Positions 23,102 to 31,544 of a stretch of DNA of 64,000 nt are shown here, in pieces. The translations under genes were made by a program, and so were the position numbers. The stretch lies in the NCBI GenBank assembly GCA_002878375.1, contig NIRF01000002.1, positions 124,001 through 188,000 on the forward strand. The letters run 5' to 3'. Numbering within the stretch: position 1 is the first letter of the stretch; each line of letters starts with the position of its first letter. This stretch comes from Dictyoglomus sp. NZ13-RE01 (GTDB lineage: Bacteria > Dictyoglomota > Dictyoglomia > Dictyoglomales > Dictyoglomaceae). The notes beneath the pieces are model-generated. The model had not been told where the DNA came from, did not search any database, and saw nothing but the letters and a program-made list of their open reading frames with translations.

Positions 23102-23130
23102 AGAATATCAATTAAATTAAAGAGTGTCAA
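23102..23130 (-). promoter_or_regulatory. Promoter of the orphan nuoE/nuoF-like operon
   Basis: Minus strand: TTGACA at 23130-23125, a 17-bp spacer, TATTCT at 23107-23102. The predicted RNA start is about 40 bases before the NuoE-like ATG. Confidence 0.55.
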
Positions 23131-23147
23131 GCTTTGTCTTGGTAATA

Positions 23148-23153
23148 TATAAT
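23148..23153 (+). promoter_or_regulatory. -10 element immediately before the histidine phosphatase gene
   Basis: A perfect TATAAT ends 7 bases before the ATG at 23161, and no Shine-Dalgarno sequence is seen. The RNA would begin at or next to the start codon, so a leaderless transcript is likely. The -35 element is weak. Confidence 0.4.
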
Positions 23154-23160
23154 ATTTAAA

Positions 23161-23793
23161 ATGATGGAAATATTTCTTATAAGGCATGGTGAGACTGATT
23201 GGAATAGAGAGGGAAGATACCAAGGCAGGACTGATGTCCCTCTCAATGAAAGGGGAAAAAGACAAGCCCAAGTACTGGCAGAATTCCTTTATCAGGAAGG
23301 TATTTCTTTGATTTTTAGTAGTTCCCTAAAGAGAGCCATAGAGACAGCCAAACCCTTAGCAGAAAAACTAAATCTGGATATAAAAATTAGAGATAACTGG
23401 ATTGAGTATGACTTTGGTGAGTGGGAAGGTTTAACTATAGGTGAAGTAATCTCAAAATATCCTGAAATAAGTAAAACTTGGGTTTACAATACAGAGAAGG
23501 CGAAAATCCCAGGAGGAGAAGATTTCTTATCCGCTTATCAAAGAATTGAAAAAGAAAAAGAATTCCTATTATCCAATTTCAGTAACGAGAAAATAGCCAT
23601 ATTCACTCATGGTGCAATAATAAGAATAGCTATCTCAGTATTTCTCGAGATAAAATCCCTTGGTGTAGGAAGGCTTACTATAAGTTCCTGCTCAGTAAAT
23701 CATTTCAAGACAAATAGAGATAACCGTCTAACCTTGGTAAAATTAAATTACTTATACCCCCATGAAATATTTAGTGATAAAATAAATCCATGA
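23161..23793 (+). CDS. Histidine phosphatase family protein (phosphoglycerate-mutase-like)
   Basis: A 210-residue protein with the RHG signature LIRHGETDWNREGRYQGRTD and the expected later histidine in FTHGAIIR. Phosphate-pocket arginine (SSSLKRAIETA) and EYDFGEWEGL segments are present. Members include phosphoglycerate mutases, CobC-type alpha-ribazole phosphatases and broad phosphatases; the substrate is open. Translation may start without a leader. It overlaps the next gene by 4 bp (ATGA). Confidence 0.85.
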   Translation: MMEIFLIRHGETDWNREGRYQGRTDVPLNERGKRQAQVLAEFLYQEGISLIFSSSLKRAIETAKPLAEKLNLDIKIRDNWIEYDFGEWEGLTIGEVISKYPEISKTWVYNTEKAKIPGGEDFLSAYQRIEKEKEFLLSNFSNEKIAIFTHGAIIRIAISVFLEIKSLGVGRLTISSCSVNHFKTNRDNRLTLVKLNYLYPHEIFSDKINP

Positions 23794-24308
23794 AAATTTG
23801 CCCATGTTGTGGTAAGGAACTAATCCCTAAGAGGGTTCTCAACTTTTATGGGGGATACATAGAGATCGATTTATGTCCCAATTGCAGTGGTGTTTGGTTT
23901 GATAAGTGGGAATTAACATATTTAAATCCCAAAAGTGTAGATCAGATAGTTATAAACCAAAGTAGCATAAAATGTAAACCAACAGCTTGCCCAGTAGATA
24001 ACACTCCTCTTTCACTCCTCAAAGATCTCCTTATCCCAAAAGAAATAGACATTTATTATTGCCCAACTTGTTTTGGCATGTGGGTATCAAGCTCTGCATT
24101 AACAACTTATGCTAATTACCGATTAGAAAAATTAGAAAAACAAGCAAGACAAACAAAAGAAATTCCTCAACTTGAGGAAAAAATAAATAAGCTTTTAGAA
24201 TTAGAGAGATTAAAGGAGCCTACATTAGAAGACTATGAGAATAAAATAGCAAATTTTGTATCCATAGTAATTACTATATTAAGAATTCTTTCCCACTTCA
24301 TCAAATAA
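23790..24308 (+). CDS. Double zinc-ribbon (zf-TFIIB-like) protein
   Basis: A 172-residue protein with two zinc-ribbon units: CPCCGKEL … LCPNCSGVWFDKWEL, and ACPVDNTPL … YCPTCFGMWV. These match the TFIIB-type zinc finger found in small bacterial proteins of unknown role. The remainder is a charged helical region and a hydrophobic C-terminal segment that may touch the membrane. It is coupled to the phosphatase gene; a MerR regulator follows 17 bp later. Confidence 0.7.
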   Translation: MKICPCCGKELIPKRVLNFYGGYIEIDLCPNCSGVWFDKWELTYLNPKSVDQIVINQSSIKCKPTACPVDNTPLSLLKDLLIPKEIDIYYCPTCFGMWVSSSALTTYANYRLEKLEKQARQTKEIPQLEEKINKLLELERLKEPTLEDYENKIANFVSIVITILRILSHFIK

Positions 24309-24325
24309 GAAGGAGGGATAATAAA

Positions 24326-24709
24326 ATGGGTATGACTATAAAGGAAGTAAGCGAAAAGTATGGAATCTCACAAGATACATTAAGATATTATGAGAAGATT
24401 GGGTTAATTCCTAAGGTAAAGAGGAATAAAAATGGCATAAGGGAATATTCCGAAGATGACTGCAGATGGATAGAATTTATAAAGTGTATGAGAAGCGCAG
24501 GAATTGAAATAGACGCTCTCCTAAAGTATGTGAAATTAATGCAAGAAGGAGAATCTACCTTAGAAGCAAGAAAGCAAATATTAATTGAGCAAAGAGATAA
24601 AATTATAGCCCAAATTGAGGTTATGCAAAGAGCCTTAGAAAAACTAAATAATAAAATAAAAAATTACGATATAATGTTATCAAAATTTGAAAAAACCCTA
24701 AGAAAATAG
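24326..24709 (+). CDS. MerR-family transcriptional regulator
   Basis: A 127-residue protein with the MerR helix-turn-helix (IKEVSEKYGISQDTLRYYEKIG) and a coiled-coil dimer helix in the C-terminal half. It has no cysteines in the C-terminal half that would suggest a metal or redox centre, so it is probably of the short stress or small-molecule type. The start is preceded by AAGGAGGG. It ends one base before the stop of the convergent GH28 pseudogene. Confidence 0.85.
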   Translation: MGMTIKEVSEKYGISQDTLRYYEKIGLIPKVKRNKNGIREYSEDDCRWIEFIKCMRSAGIEIDALLKYVKLMQEGESTLEARKQILIEQRDKIIAQIEVMQRALEKLNNKIKNYDIMLSKFEKTLRK

Positions 24710-25986
24710 TTAAAGTTCTAATTTTTCTATACTATATACTTTGTCGCTACTTTCCTTATAATAAAGTACATCTGAATAATTAAAATTTTCTACTGACTTC
24801 AATATAACCCAAGGTATATAGCTTTTGTACTCTTTTAATTCCTGAAAACCAGATGGTTGCAGATCAATGTACCTTCCAAAAAGCTCTCTATTCTTTCCAT
24901 AAGAGATACCAATTAGAACATTTCTCAATTCCACATTTCTTATATTCCTATCCTTCCCCCATATTACAATTCCATTCTCAGACCTTGCAATCAAATTCTC
25001 AATTTTTATATCTTCTATAAAGTTTCCAGATTCAGGGGCTTGAATAACTAAAGGTTCGCCTTTTCCCCACCATGTTCCTGCATATATGTGGGTATCCGCT
25101 ATAACATTACTAATATAGATATTCTTCACATATCCTTTACTCCCATTGGCAAATATTCCTATCCCTCTATTGGAATTACTTATTATTAGGTTTTTTATCT
25201 TTACATCTTGAACCTTACTATCCAAATGCCCTATTCTTACCCCTGCAGATCTTGTCTCCATGAAACAATCACTTATCATCACATTCTCACAAGGTTTATC
25301 CCAATTAGTTATTCCAGTTAGAGCTATACAATCATCTCCACATACAAACTTGCATTCTGAAATAGATACATCCCTGCATGAGCATAGATGGACTCCATCA
25401 CTATTTGGTATTCTAAGATTATTGATAATTTTTATTCCCCTTATTCTAATTCCTTCTGAGGAGTTTATAGAAATAGTCCAACAAGGAGAATCTTTAAAGG
25501 TCACATTCTCAATAGTCAAGTTCTTGCAATTATAGAAAAATATAGGTTGATTAGGACGTTCCAATGGTTTTGCTTCTGTCTCCTCTATCTGTTCTGGAGT
25601 AAGAAGATCTATATTTTCAATAGGATTTAAGGTCTTTGAAAAATCAAAAAAACTCTCCCCAGAAAGATCAATAACTCCCTCCCCTTTAATAGAAATATTA
25701 TCCTCATTTAATGCATAGATGAAGATTTTACATCTCCCCATTCATTATGCTTATAACCTATGGCAGAATAATCATTAAAATTATTTGTTGCTTTAATGGT
25801 AGCCCCATAAGATATAACTATTTCTACATTAGACAAAAGTTTTATGGGCTTACACAAATAAATTCCAGGAGGGAAAATTACTCTACCCTTTATTTCACTA
25901 CAATAATCTATGGCTTTTTGGATAGCTAATGTATCATCACAAATTCCATCCCCAATAGCCCCAAAATCCTTTACATTTACCTCCAT
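24710..25986 (-). pseudogene. GH28 polygalacturonase-like gene interrupted by a frameshift
   Basis: Two reading frames together make one glycoside hydrolase family 28 protein of about 420 residues. The 5' frame (25986 to 25708) has the VKDFGAIGDGICDDT opening of pectinase-like beta-helix enzymes. The 3' frame (to 24710) has NSDGVHLCSCRDV, CGDDCIALTG, GVRIGH and a beta-helix repeat pattern. The frames meet near 25725 at GATGTAAAATC: adding one A to the run of four restores GDVKIFIYALNED. This is a 1-base loss, a sequencing error, or slippage at the A-run. No signal peptide is visible, so an intracellular exo-type activity would be expected if expressed. Confidence 0.8.
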
Positions 25987-26004
25987 AAAAAAACCTTCCC
26001 TACT

Positions 26005-26859
26005 CTACACAAAATCCTTTATAATTTTCTCAAGCATCTCTTTTGGATCATTTATCTTTCTATACAATGGTTCTCCATCTAATTGGGGTAAAAGTTCTTC
26101 ATAAGTTGGTCTATCATTTTTATAAATTACACCAATTGGAATTCTATCCCCCCACTCTAATGCCTTTTCAAAGGCACTTTTAAAATCATAAGGATTGTAA
26201 TCTTCTGGTAATTTGTAAACTCTCTCCATGTACCATCCAAAGGTATTCACTTTGTTAAAAGTTACACAAGGCTGAAGTATATCCAAAAGAGCAAAACCTT
26301 TATGGGTGATTGCAAGCTTCATCATCTCTGTTAGATGATCCTCATCTCCTGAGAAGGACCTTGCTACAAAACTTGCTCCTAAAGTAATTGCCAATGCTAT
26401 AGGATTCAGAGGTGGATAAAGTACACCAAAGGGCTGTACCTTTGTTTTCATTCCCACATCACTTGTAGGGGATGCTTGTCCTTTTGTTAATCCATATATT
26501 TGATTATTATGCACAAAAACTTTTATGTTAACATTTCTTCTAATATTATGGATTAAATGGTTTCCTCCCTCTCCATAGGTATTGCCATCTCCTGACTCGC
26601 ATATTACTATTAAATCTTTATTAGCAATCTTAGCACCTACAGCATTAGGAATATCTCTTCCATGCAATCCATTAAAAAGATTACATTTAAAATAATGAGG
26701 AGCCTTTGCTGCTTGACCAATTCCAGAAACCATAAGTACCTTATAAGGAGGGATGTTAAGCTCTGATAAAGCTCTTTTGATACATTTTAAAATAGAAAAA
26801 TTACCACATCCTGGACACCAAGCAGGAACCTGATTATTATCATACTCGTTTAAATTCAC
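26005..26859 (-). CDS. 2-oxoacid:ferredoxin oxidoreductase, beta subunit
   Basis: A 284-residue thiamine-pyrophosphate subunit: WCPGCGNFSILK, GIGQAAKAPHYF, the TPP/Mg motif GDGNTYGEGGNH … NNQIYGLTKGQASPTS. It matches the KorB/PorB group that lacks its own ferredoxin domain. With the fused alpha subunit it should oxidise a 2-oxoacid (2-oxoglutarate, pyruvate or branched-chain) with CoA, reducing ferredoxin. The start is GTG, overlapping the alpha stop by 4 bp (GTGA). Confidence 0.88.
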   Translation of the reverse strand: MNLNEYDNNQVPAWCPGCGNFSILKCIKRALSELNIPPYKVLMVSGIGQAAKAPHYFKCNLFNGLHGRDIPNAVGAKIANKDLIVICESGDGNTYGEGGNHLIHNIRRNVNIKVFVHNNQIYGLTKGQASPTSDVGMKTKVQPFGVLYPPLNPIALAITLGASFVARSFSGDEDHLTEMMKLAITHKGFALLDILQPCVTFNKVNTFGWYMERVYKLPEDYNPYDFKSAFEKALEWGDRIPIGVIYKNDRPTYEELLPQLDGEPLYRKINDPKEMLEKIIKDFV

Positions 26860-28529
26860 CCCATGATTTTTTTCACCCCTTCAATAATTTCATCTGAAAA
26901 ATAGGGCATTCCATTATACTTTACTAATCCCTTTTCTACATTAATACAAAGCTCTTTTCTTAATAACCCTGCAAATTGCCCCTGATAGTTTCCTTCTATA
27001 GTAAAAAGCTTCTTATTTTTAAAATTCATAATGGTTTTTTTAGGAACTGGATAAATGTCAGAAAAATGTAAATGTCCTATTTTATAGCCTTCTTTTATCA
27101 GTTTAGATATGGCTTCCTTAATTGCTCCATAGGTTGAACCCCATCCAATAAATACTACTTCAGGATCCTCAACTCCAAAGTATAAGGGTTCTTCTACTTC
27201 TTGGTATAAAAGTTCAAGTTTCTTCATGCGTTTATTAACCATTTTCACTCTTATTTCTAAATCTTCAGTAATATGTCCCTCTTCATCATGCTCATCACTA
27301 TCAGTAATCACAAGTCCCTCAAATTCTCCTGGAATTGCAAAGGGAGATATTCCATCTTCTGTAATCTTATGTCTCAAATAATCCTTACTTCCCTTAACTC
27401 TATAACTCTTATATTCTGGCGGATTTAACCCCTCTATCGTCTTAATAGAATCTATCAGATACTGATCCGTTAATATTATGGATGGAATTTGGTACTTTTC
27501 AGCTAAATCAAAGGCTTTTATAGTCTTATAATAGGCATCCTCTTGATCTCTTGGTGCACAAACATATCGTGGAAATTCTCCATGCCCCGCATGAATAACA
27601 AAATTCAAATCCGCCTGTTCGGTTCTTGTAGGAAGACCTGTAGCTGGTCCAGGTCTCTGGGCTATATGAATTACAACAGGTGTTTCAGTCATCCCTGAAA
27701 GACTTAGTCCCTCCACCATTAGAGCAAAACCTCCTCCTGATGTGGTCACCATTGATCTTGCTCCTGCAAAAAAGGCTCCAATTGCCATATTTATTGCAGA
27801 AATTTCATCCTCCGCTTGTTCTACTACAATATTAAAATCCTTCTCATAAGTAGCTAAAAAGTTCATAACTGCTGTTCCAGGCGTCATTGGATAAGAGGAT
27901 AAAAATTTACAATTTGATACGATAGCTCCAAGTCCAACCGCAGAACCACCATTCAATAATAACCTTTCCTTTAATGATATTTTAGGAAACTCTTTACATT
28001 TTGTGTTTAAAGATAGACCAAAATTATATCCTTCCTCTATTGCAACAATATTTTTATTCAGATCTTCTCCTTTAAAATTTTCTGAAATTATCTTTTTCAT
28101 AACCTCAATATCACCATTACTCATTGCTACAAGCGCCCCACAAACCACAGTATTTTCAACAATTCTTGTCTTTGTCTTCTCTACTGCGATCTTTCTCATA
28201 GGTATTCTTAGTATCTTTTTACTTTGGGAATCAATTTTCATCTCTGTATCACAGATAATATATCCTCCCTCTTTTACTTCATGCTCATGTAAATTAATAG
28301 TCTCATTATTTAAAGCTATCAATATATCTACATAATTATTATCAATGCTATAAACTTCACTATCAGATATCCTAATTAAGCTAAAGTTATGCCCACCTCT
28401 TATTCTTGACTGGTAACTTTCCATAGTTAGGATGTAATATCCCATTCTATGAAAATACTTAGACATTAGACTGGATATGGTGGCAATTCCCTGTCCAGCA
28501 GAACCACCTATTAAAAGTTTACATTCCAC
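26856..28529 (-). CDS. 2-oxoacid:ferredoxin oxidoreductase, fused gamma-alpha subunit
   Basis: A 557-residue protein. An N-terminal gamma domain (GGSAGQGIATISSLMSKYFH … SYQSRIRGGHN) is fused to the alpha pyrimidine-binding domain (SSYPMTPGTAVMNFLA, QAEDEISAINMAIGA, TSGGGFALM, RPGPATGLPTRTEQADL). This is the KorA arrangement. Reduced ferredoxin from it could feed the HydABC hydrogenase (inference). The exact 2-oxoacid is not decided by sequence. It lies 9 bp downstream of the purC-like gene. Confidence 0.88.
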   Translation of the reverse strand: MECKLLIGGSAGQGIATISSLMSKYFHRMGYYILTMESYQSRIRGGHNFSLIRISDSEVYSIDNNYVDILIALNNETINLHEHEVKEGGYIICDTEMKIDSQSKKILRIPMRKIAVEKTKTRIVENTVVCGALVAMSNGDIEVMKKIISENFKGEDLNKNIVAIEEGYNFGLSLNTKCKEFPKISLKERLLLNGGSAVGLGAIVSNCKFLSSYPMTPGTAVMNFLATYEKDFNIVVEQAEDEISAINMAIGAFFAGARSMVTTSGGGFALMVEGLSLSGMTETPVVIHIAQRPGPATGLPTRTEQADLNFVIHAGHGEFPRYVCAPRDQEDAYYKTIKAFDLAEKYQIPSIILTDQYLIDSIKTIEGLNPPEYKSYRVKGSKDYLRHKITEDGISPFAIPGEFEGLVITDSDEHDEEGHITEDLEIRVKMVNKRMKKLELLYQEVEEPLYFGVEDPEVVFIGWGSTYGAIKEAISKLIKEGYKIGHLHFSDIYPVPKKTIMNFKNKKLFTIEGNYQGQFAGLLRKELCINVEKGLVKYNGMPYFSDEIIEGVKKIMG

Positions 28530-28538
28530 AATATCACC

Positions 28539-29549
28539 TCACTCTTTTAACCTTTTAAGAAGATCTTTGAGGGGAGGAGTATCAAACCACTCTTTTTGGG
28601 TGATTTCGTTTGTATAAGCCTTATATATCAAAGATATTAACTCCTTTAATTCCTTTGGTAAATGGGGAGGGGTTGAAACATAAGACTTCCAATTAAATCT
28701 ATCCTTTTTCTTTGCAAGCTCTACTTCTTTATACCACTCAGTATCTCTATAGTATATTCTTGCAATCTCCTTACTAACAGGTATTCCATCATAGGTAAAC
28801 CTGCACTCATCAAGAGTTCCCACAGCATCTACAAGCATAAGATCCCTTTCCAGCCCAAAAGCATATTCTACTTTTCCATCCTCATTTTTTAAGTTTATTC
28901 TTTCAACAGTTTTAGTAATCAAGTCATCAATTAGTAATGTTGTCTCAATCAAGTTTCTAAACTCCTCATCAGATAGGTTACTTATTTCTTGTGCAGTTTT
29001 ATAATTTAAATATCTATCATTAACCTCTAATTTAGTAGAGAAATCTACTATGGGTTTTTCTAATTTATCTCCAGGCTTTGGCATTTCCTTCAATCCTAAA
29101 TCCTCAAGAGTAATGCTCCCTTCCTCTAATCTTTTAAAAACAGAGGAGCCTTGAGGTAGAGAATTTCTATAGATCACTTCTAAGGGAAGAAGAAAATTAT
29201 AACGTTCTTTTTTGAATATGGAGTAATCATAAATGTTATCTTTTAACTCTGGTTTTAAAACTCTTACCATCTTGAACTCTAAAACATTACTGGGATTCTT
29301 AAGTTCACTTAAGGATTTTGGAGTATCATTCTCCACAATTCCTAAATAATGAGTTTTTATTCCTATATCCTCTAACTTTTCAAAAAAATAAGCGGTTGCA
29401 ATACAAATAGCTTTTCCTTTATCATCAATGTGATCTGGCATCTCTCCATAATCAAAAACAGAATATCTATCTGAAAAGATAAATCTGCCTCTTCCTAAAC
29501 TGCGTTCCGTTGGGGGTTCTAAAATTATTAAGTCCTTTACACTGCCCAT
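28539..29549 (-). CDS. purC: Phosphoribosylaminoimidazole-succinocarboxamide synthase (archaeal/thermophile type)
   Basis: A 336-residue SAICAR synthase: RGRFIFSDRYSVFDYGEMPDH near the start, LPLEVIYRNSLPQGSS, and LVDAVGTLDECRF. It is longer than E. coli PurC (about 240 residues) and looks like the type found in archaea and thermophilic bacteria. It joins aspartate to CAIR in purine synthesis. GGAGGTGA stands just ahead of the ATG. PurE is encoded about 1 kb away on the other strand, so purine genes are near each other but not in one operon. Confidence 0.85.
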   Translation of the reverse strand: MGSVKDLIILEPPTERSLGRGRFIFSDRYSVFDYGEMPDHIDDKGKAICIATAYFFEKLEDIGIKTHYLGIVENDTPKSLSELKNPSNVLEFKMVRVLKPELKDNIYDYSIFKKERYNFLLPLEVIYRNSLPQGSSVFKRLEEGSITLEDLGLKEMPKPGDKLEKPIVDFSTKLEVNDRYLNYKTAQEISNLSDEEFRNLIETTLLIDDLITKTVERINLKNEDGKVEYAFGLERDLMLVDAVGTLDECRFTYDGIPVSKEIARIYYRDTEWYKEVELAKKKDRFNWKSYVSTPPHLPKELKELISLIYKAYTNEITQKEWFDTPPLKDLLKRLKE

Positions 29550-29845
29550 GTATAAAAATCACCTCCAAAAACTTTGTTAAAGTATAAGGGGAAAATATAA
29601 TTATAGTCAATATAAAAAAACAAAATCCTTCACATAGAAAAAGTTGCCCTTCATACTGCTATTGAAATATATGTTTAATGGTAATAACTATATCCATGTT
29701 AGTCCATCTTAAGTGTTACTTTCGTTATTACCATACATAATAGGGTATTAAAAAATTTAATATTAATTGTAGTCAAAATCTATTGACAAATGTAACTTTA
29801 TAAATATACTATATGGTGTATTATGATAAAGGAGGTGTTATAGAA
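29550..29845. other. Intergenic region with long inverted repeat and divergent start
   Basis: 296 bp without a gene between divergent purC and the glutaredoxin gene. It holds a perfect 11-bp inverted repeat (ATGGTAATAAC at 29678-29688 and GTTATTACCAT at 29724-29734, 35 nt apart) and a strong plus-strand promoter at 29783-29810. No riboswitch fold was recognised. Confidence 0.6.
29783..29810 (+). promoter_or_regulatory. Promoter of the glutaredoxin-groES operon
   Basis: TTGACA at 29783-29788, a 16-bp spacer, TATACT at 29805-29810. The RNA would begin near 29817 and carry AAAGGAGGTG before the ATG at 29846. Confidence 0.65.
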
Positions 29846-30094
29846 ATGACTAAGGCAAAAGTAGTAATATTCACTACAACTCATTGTCCTTGGTGTAGGG
29901 CTGCAAAAGAATACCTAAGACAAAAAGGTGTGAATTTTTATGAAATAAATGTAGAAAGAGATCCAAAGGCAGCTCAGGATCTTATTAGATTAACAGGACA
30001 AACAGGAGTCCCTGTTATTTTAATAAACAATAGACCAATTGTTGGTTTCAATAGACCATTAATTGATCAATTACTAAAACAATACGAGGCATAG
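29846..30094 (+). CDS. Glutaredoxin-like thiol-disulfide protein (CPWC)
   Basis: An 82-residue protein with the glutaredoxin/NrdH fold: VVIFTTTHCPWCRAAKEYL redox site, cis-proline TGVPVI, and the IVGFNRPLIDQLL C-terminus. It should reduce protein disulfides using a thioredoxin reductase-type partner. I placed the start at 29846, following AAAGGAGGTG, not at the ATG 33 bp earlier, which adds unrelated residues. It is 12 bp before groES, and both share one promoter, suggesting stress-linked expression. Confidence 0.88.
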   Translation: MTKAKVVIFTTTHCPWCRAAKEYLRQKGVNFYEINVERDPKAAQDLIRLTGQTGVPVILINNRPIVGFNRPLIDQLLKQYEA

Positions 30095-30106
30095 GAGGGA
30101 TTTAAA

Positions 30107-30397
30107 ATGCCAAATTTAGCTGTAGATAAAGTTCAGCCATTAGATGATAGAGTTCTTATAGAAAGGGCGGAAGGGGATGAAAAAACAAGCTCAGGTATAT
30201 ATATTCCTGAGACAGCAAGAGAAACACCAAGAATTGGAAAGGTTATTGCTGTAGGGACCGACGAAGATTTAAAAGAAAAAATAAAGGTAGGAGATTACGT
30301 AATATTTGGGAAATATAGTGGAGACGAATTGGAGATCCAAGGTAAAAAGTATCTCCTCTTGCAAAGAAATGATATTTTAGCAATAATTAGAGAATAA
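30107..30397 (+). CDS. groES: Co-chaperonin GroES
   Basis: A 96-residue GroES: QPLDDRVLIERAEGDEKTSSGIYIPETA with the mobile loop, VGDYVIFGKYSG, and LLLQRNDILAIIRE at the C-terminus. It caps the GroEL chamber. It is normally followed by groEL, but here a terminator and then purE follow, so groEL must be elsewhere. It has a GGAGGG ribosome site and lies downstream of the glutaredoxin gene. Confidence 0.96.
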   Translation: MPNLAVDKVQPLDDRVLIERAEGDEKTSSGIYIPETARETPRIGKVIAVGTDEDLKEKIKVGDYVIFGKYSGDELEIQGKKYLLLQRNDILAIIRE

Positions 30398-30436
30398 AAA
30401 TTTTAATCACCATTCTCACCCTCCCTAATATTTTTG

Positions 30437-30466
30437 AAGGGCGGTCAAATATTGACCGCCCTTTAG
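30437..30466 (+). terminator. Terminator after groES
   Basis: A perfect 12-bp stem (AAGGGCGGTCAA / TTGACCGCCCTT) with a 3-nt loop, then a T-containing tail. Its right arm also supplies the -35 sequence of the purE promoter. Confidence 0.85.
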
Positions 30467-30479
30467 CTTTTGTTATAAT
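30452..30479 (+). promoter_or_regulatory. Promoter of purE embedded in the groES terminator
   Basis: TTGACC at 30452-30457 (in the terminator arm), a 16-bp spacer, TATAAT at 30474-30479. Start codon ATG at 30510 follows AAGGAGGA. Confidence 0.55.
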
Positions 30480-30509
30480 ATGAAAAATTTACAAGGAGGA
30501 GTATCAAAC

Positions 30510-31034
30510 ATGTCAAAGCCATTAGTAATTATTGTTATGGGAAGTGACTCTGATCTTCCTATAATGAAAGAGGCAGGAGAAGTATTAAAATCTTTTGGAG
30601 TAGATTACGAGATTACCATAGCCTCCGCCCATCGTAGCTTAGAAAGAACTATTAATGTTATTAAAAATGCAGAAGAAAAAGGAGTAGAAGTCATAATTGC
30701 TGGTGCAGGGGGTGCTGCGCATCTTCCAGGAGTAATTTCAGGTATTACTACTTTACCTGTTATTGGTGTCCCCATAAAGACATCCTCCCTGAATGGCTTG
30801 GATTCCTTACTCTCAATTGTTCAAATGCCATCTGGCGTTCCTGTAGCAACAGTTGCAATAAATGGAGCCAAAAATGCAGGTCTCTTAGCTATTCAAATTC
30901 TTTCTATTAAATATCCTGAGCTCAAAGAAAAACTTAAAGAGTATAAAGAAAAAATGAAAAAAGAAGTAGAAGAAAAAGCAAAATTACTCGATGAAGTTGG
31001 GGTAGAAGAATATCTAAAAACGAAGAAAATATAA
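30510..31034 (+). CDS. purE: N5-carboxyaminoimidazole ribonucleotide mutase PurE
   Basis: A 174-residue class I Pur[20 protein letters not shown], and [12 protein letters not shown] give the active site. It converts N5-CAIR to CAIR in purine synthesis. The start at 30510 is set by AAGGAGGA; the ATG 30 bp upstream overlaps the -10 element and is not used. PurK is not adjacent. The 3' end overlaps the convergent chromate-transporter-like gene by 21 bp. Confidence 0.94.
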   Translation: MSKPLVIIVMGSDSDLPIMKEAGEVLKSFGVDYEITIASAHRSLERTINVIKNAEEKGVEVIIAGAGGAAHLPGVISGITTLPVIGVPIKTSSLNGLDSLLSIVQMPSGVPVATVAINGAKNAGLLAIQILSIKYPELKEKLKEYKEKMKKEVEEKAKLLDEVGVEEYLKTKKI

Positions 31035-31544
31035 TATTTCTCCTAAGATTGCCATCAATAGCAAGCGGAGAGGTATATTTCCAAAGTTTATATAGGATAA
31101 AAAGATTGAGATTAGAAATATTATAAAGCTTTTGAAATCCAATAGAGATGAAGAAACAATACTGTAGGTAGCAGATATAATTAAGGCAAAGGTCATAGGT
31201 CTCAAATTTTCTAATACCCTTTTAAATTTATCACTATTTAATTTATGGAAAAAATAAGAAGAGGAAAAGACAAGGATAAAAGGAGCAAATACCGAAGCTA
31301 ATGTGGCAATAGCAGAGCCTAAAACACCAGCCATTTTATATCCTATAAAGGTAGCAGAATTGATTGCAATAGGACCAGGAGTAATTTGTGATATAGCAAG
31401 TACGTCTATAAATTGGGTAGAAGTAAGCCATTTCTCTTGTATAGTAACAAAGTACCTTATAAGAGCAATAATTGCATATCCCCCACCAAAACCAAAAAGC
31501 CCAATTAAGAAGAATACTCTGATCAATGCCCAGTATATACCCAT
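31014..31544 (-). CDS. Chromate transporter family half (ChrA-type), second of a pair
   Basis: A 176-residue membrane protein with the CHR domain pattern: [18 protein letters not shown] and [17 protein letters not shown]. About five or six spans. It overlaps the other half (31523-32053) by 22 bp. Such short-chain CHR pairs act together as one transporter; several move chromate or related anions, but substrates are often unproved. Confidence 0.83.
   Translation of the reverse strand: MGIYWALIRVFFLIGLFGFGGGYAIIALIRYFVTIQEKWLTSTQFIDVLAISQITPGPIAINSATFIGYKMAGVLGSAIATLASVFAPFILVFSSSYFFHKLNSDKFKRVLENLRPMTFALIISATYSIVSSSLLDFKSFIIFLISIFLSYINFGNIPLRLLLMAILGEILYFLRF

Noticed and set aside
23056-23271. 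Longer version of the NuoE-like protein starting at 23271
   Set aside because: The extra 72 residues have no family similarity, overlap the divergent phosphatase gene, and a GGAGGTAC site supports the start at 23055.
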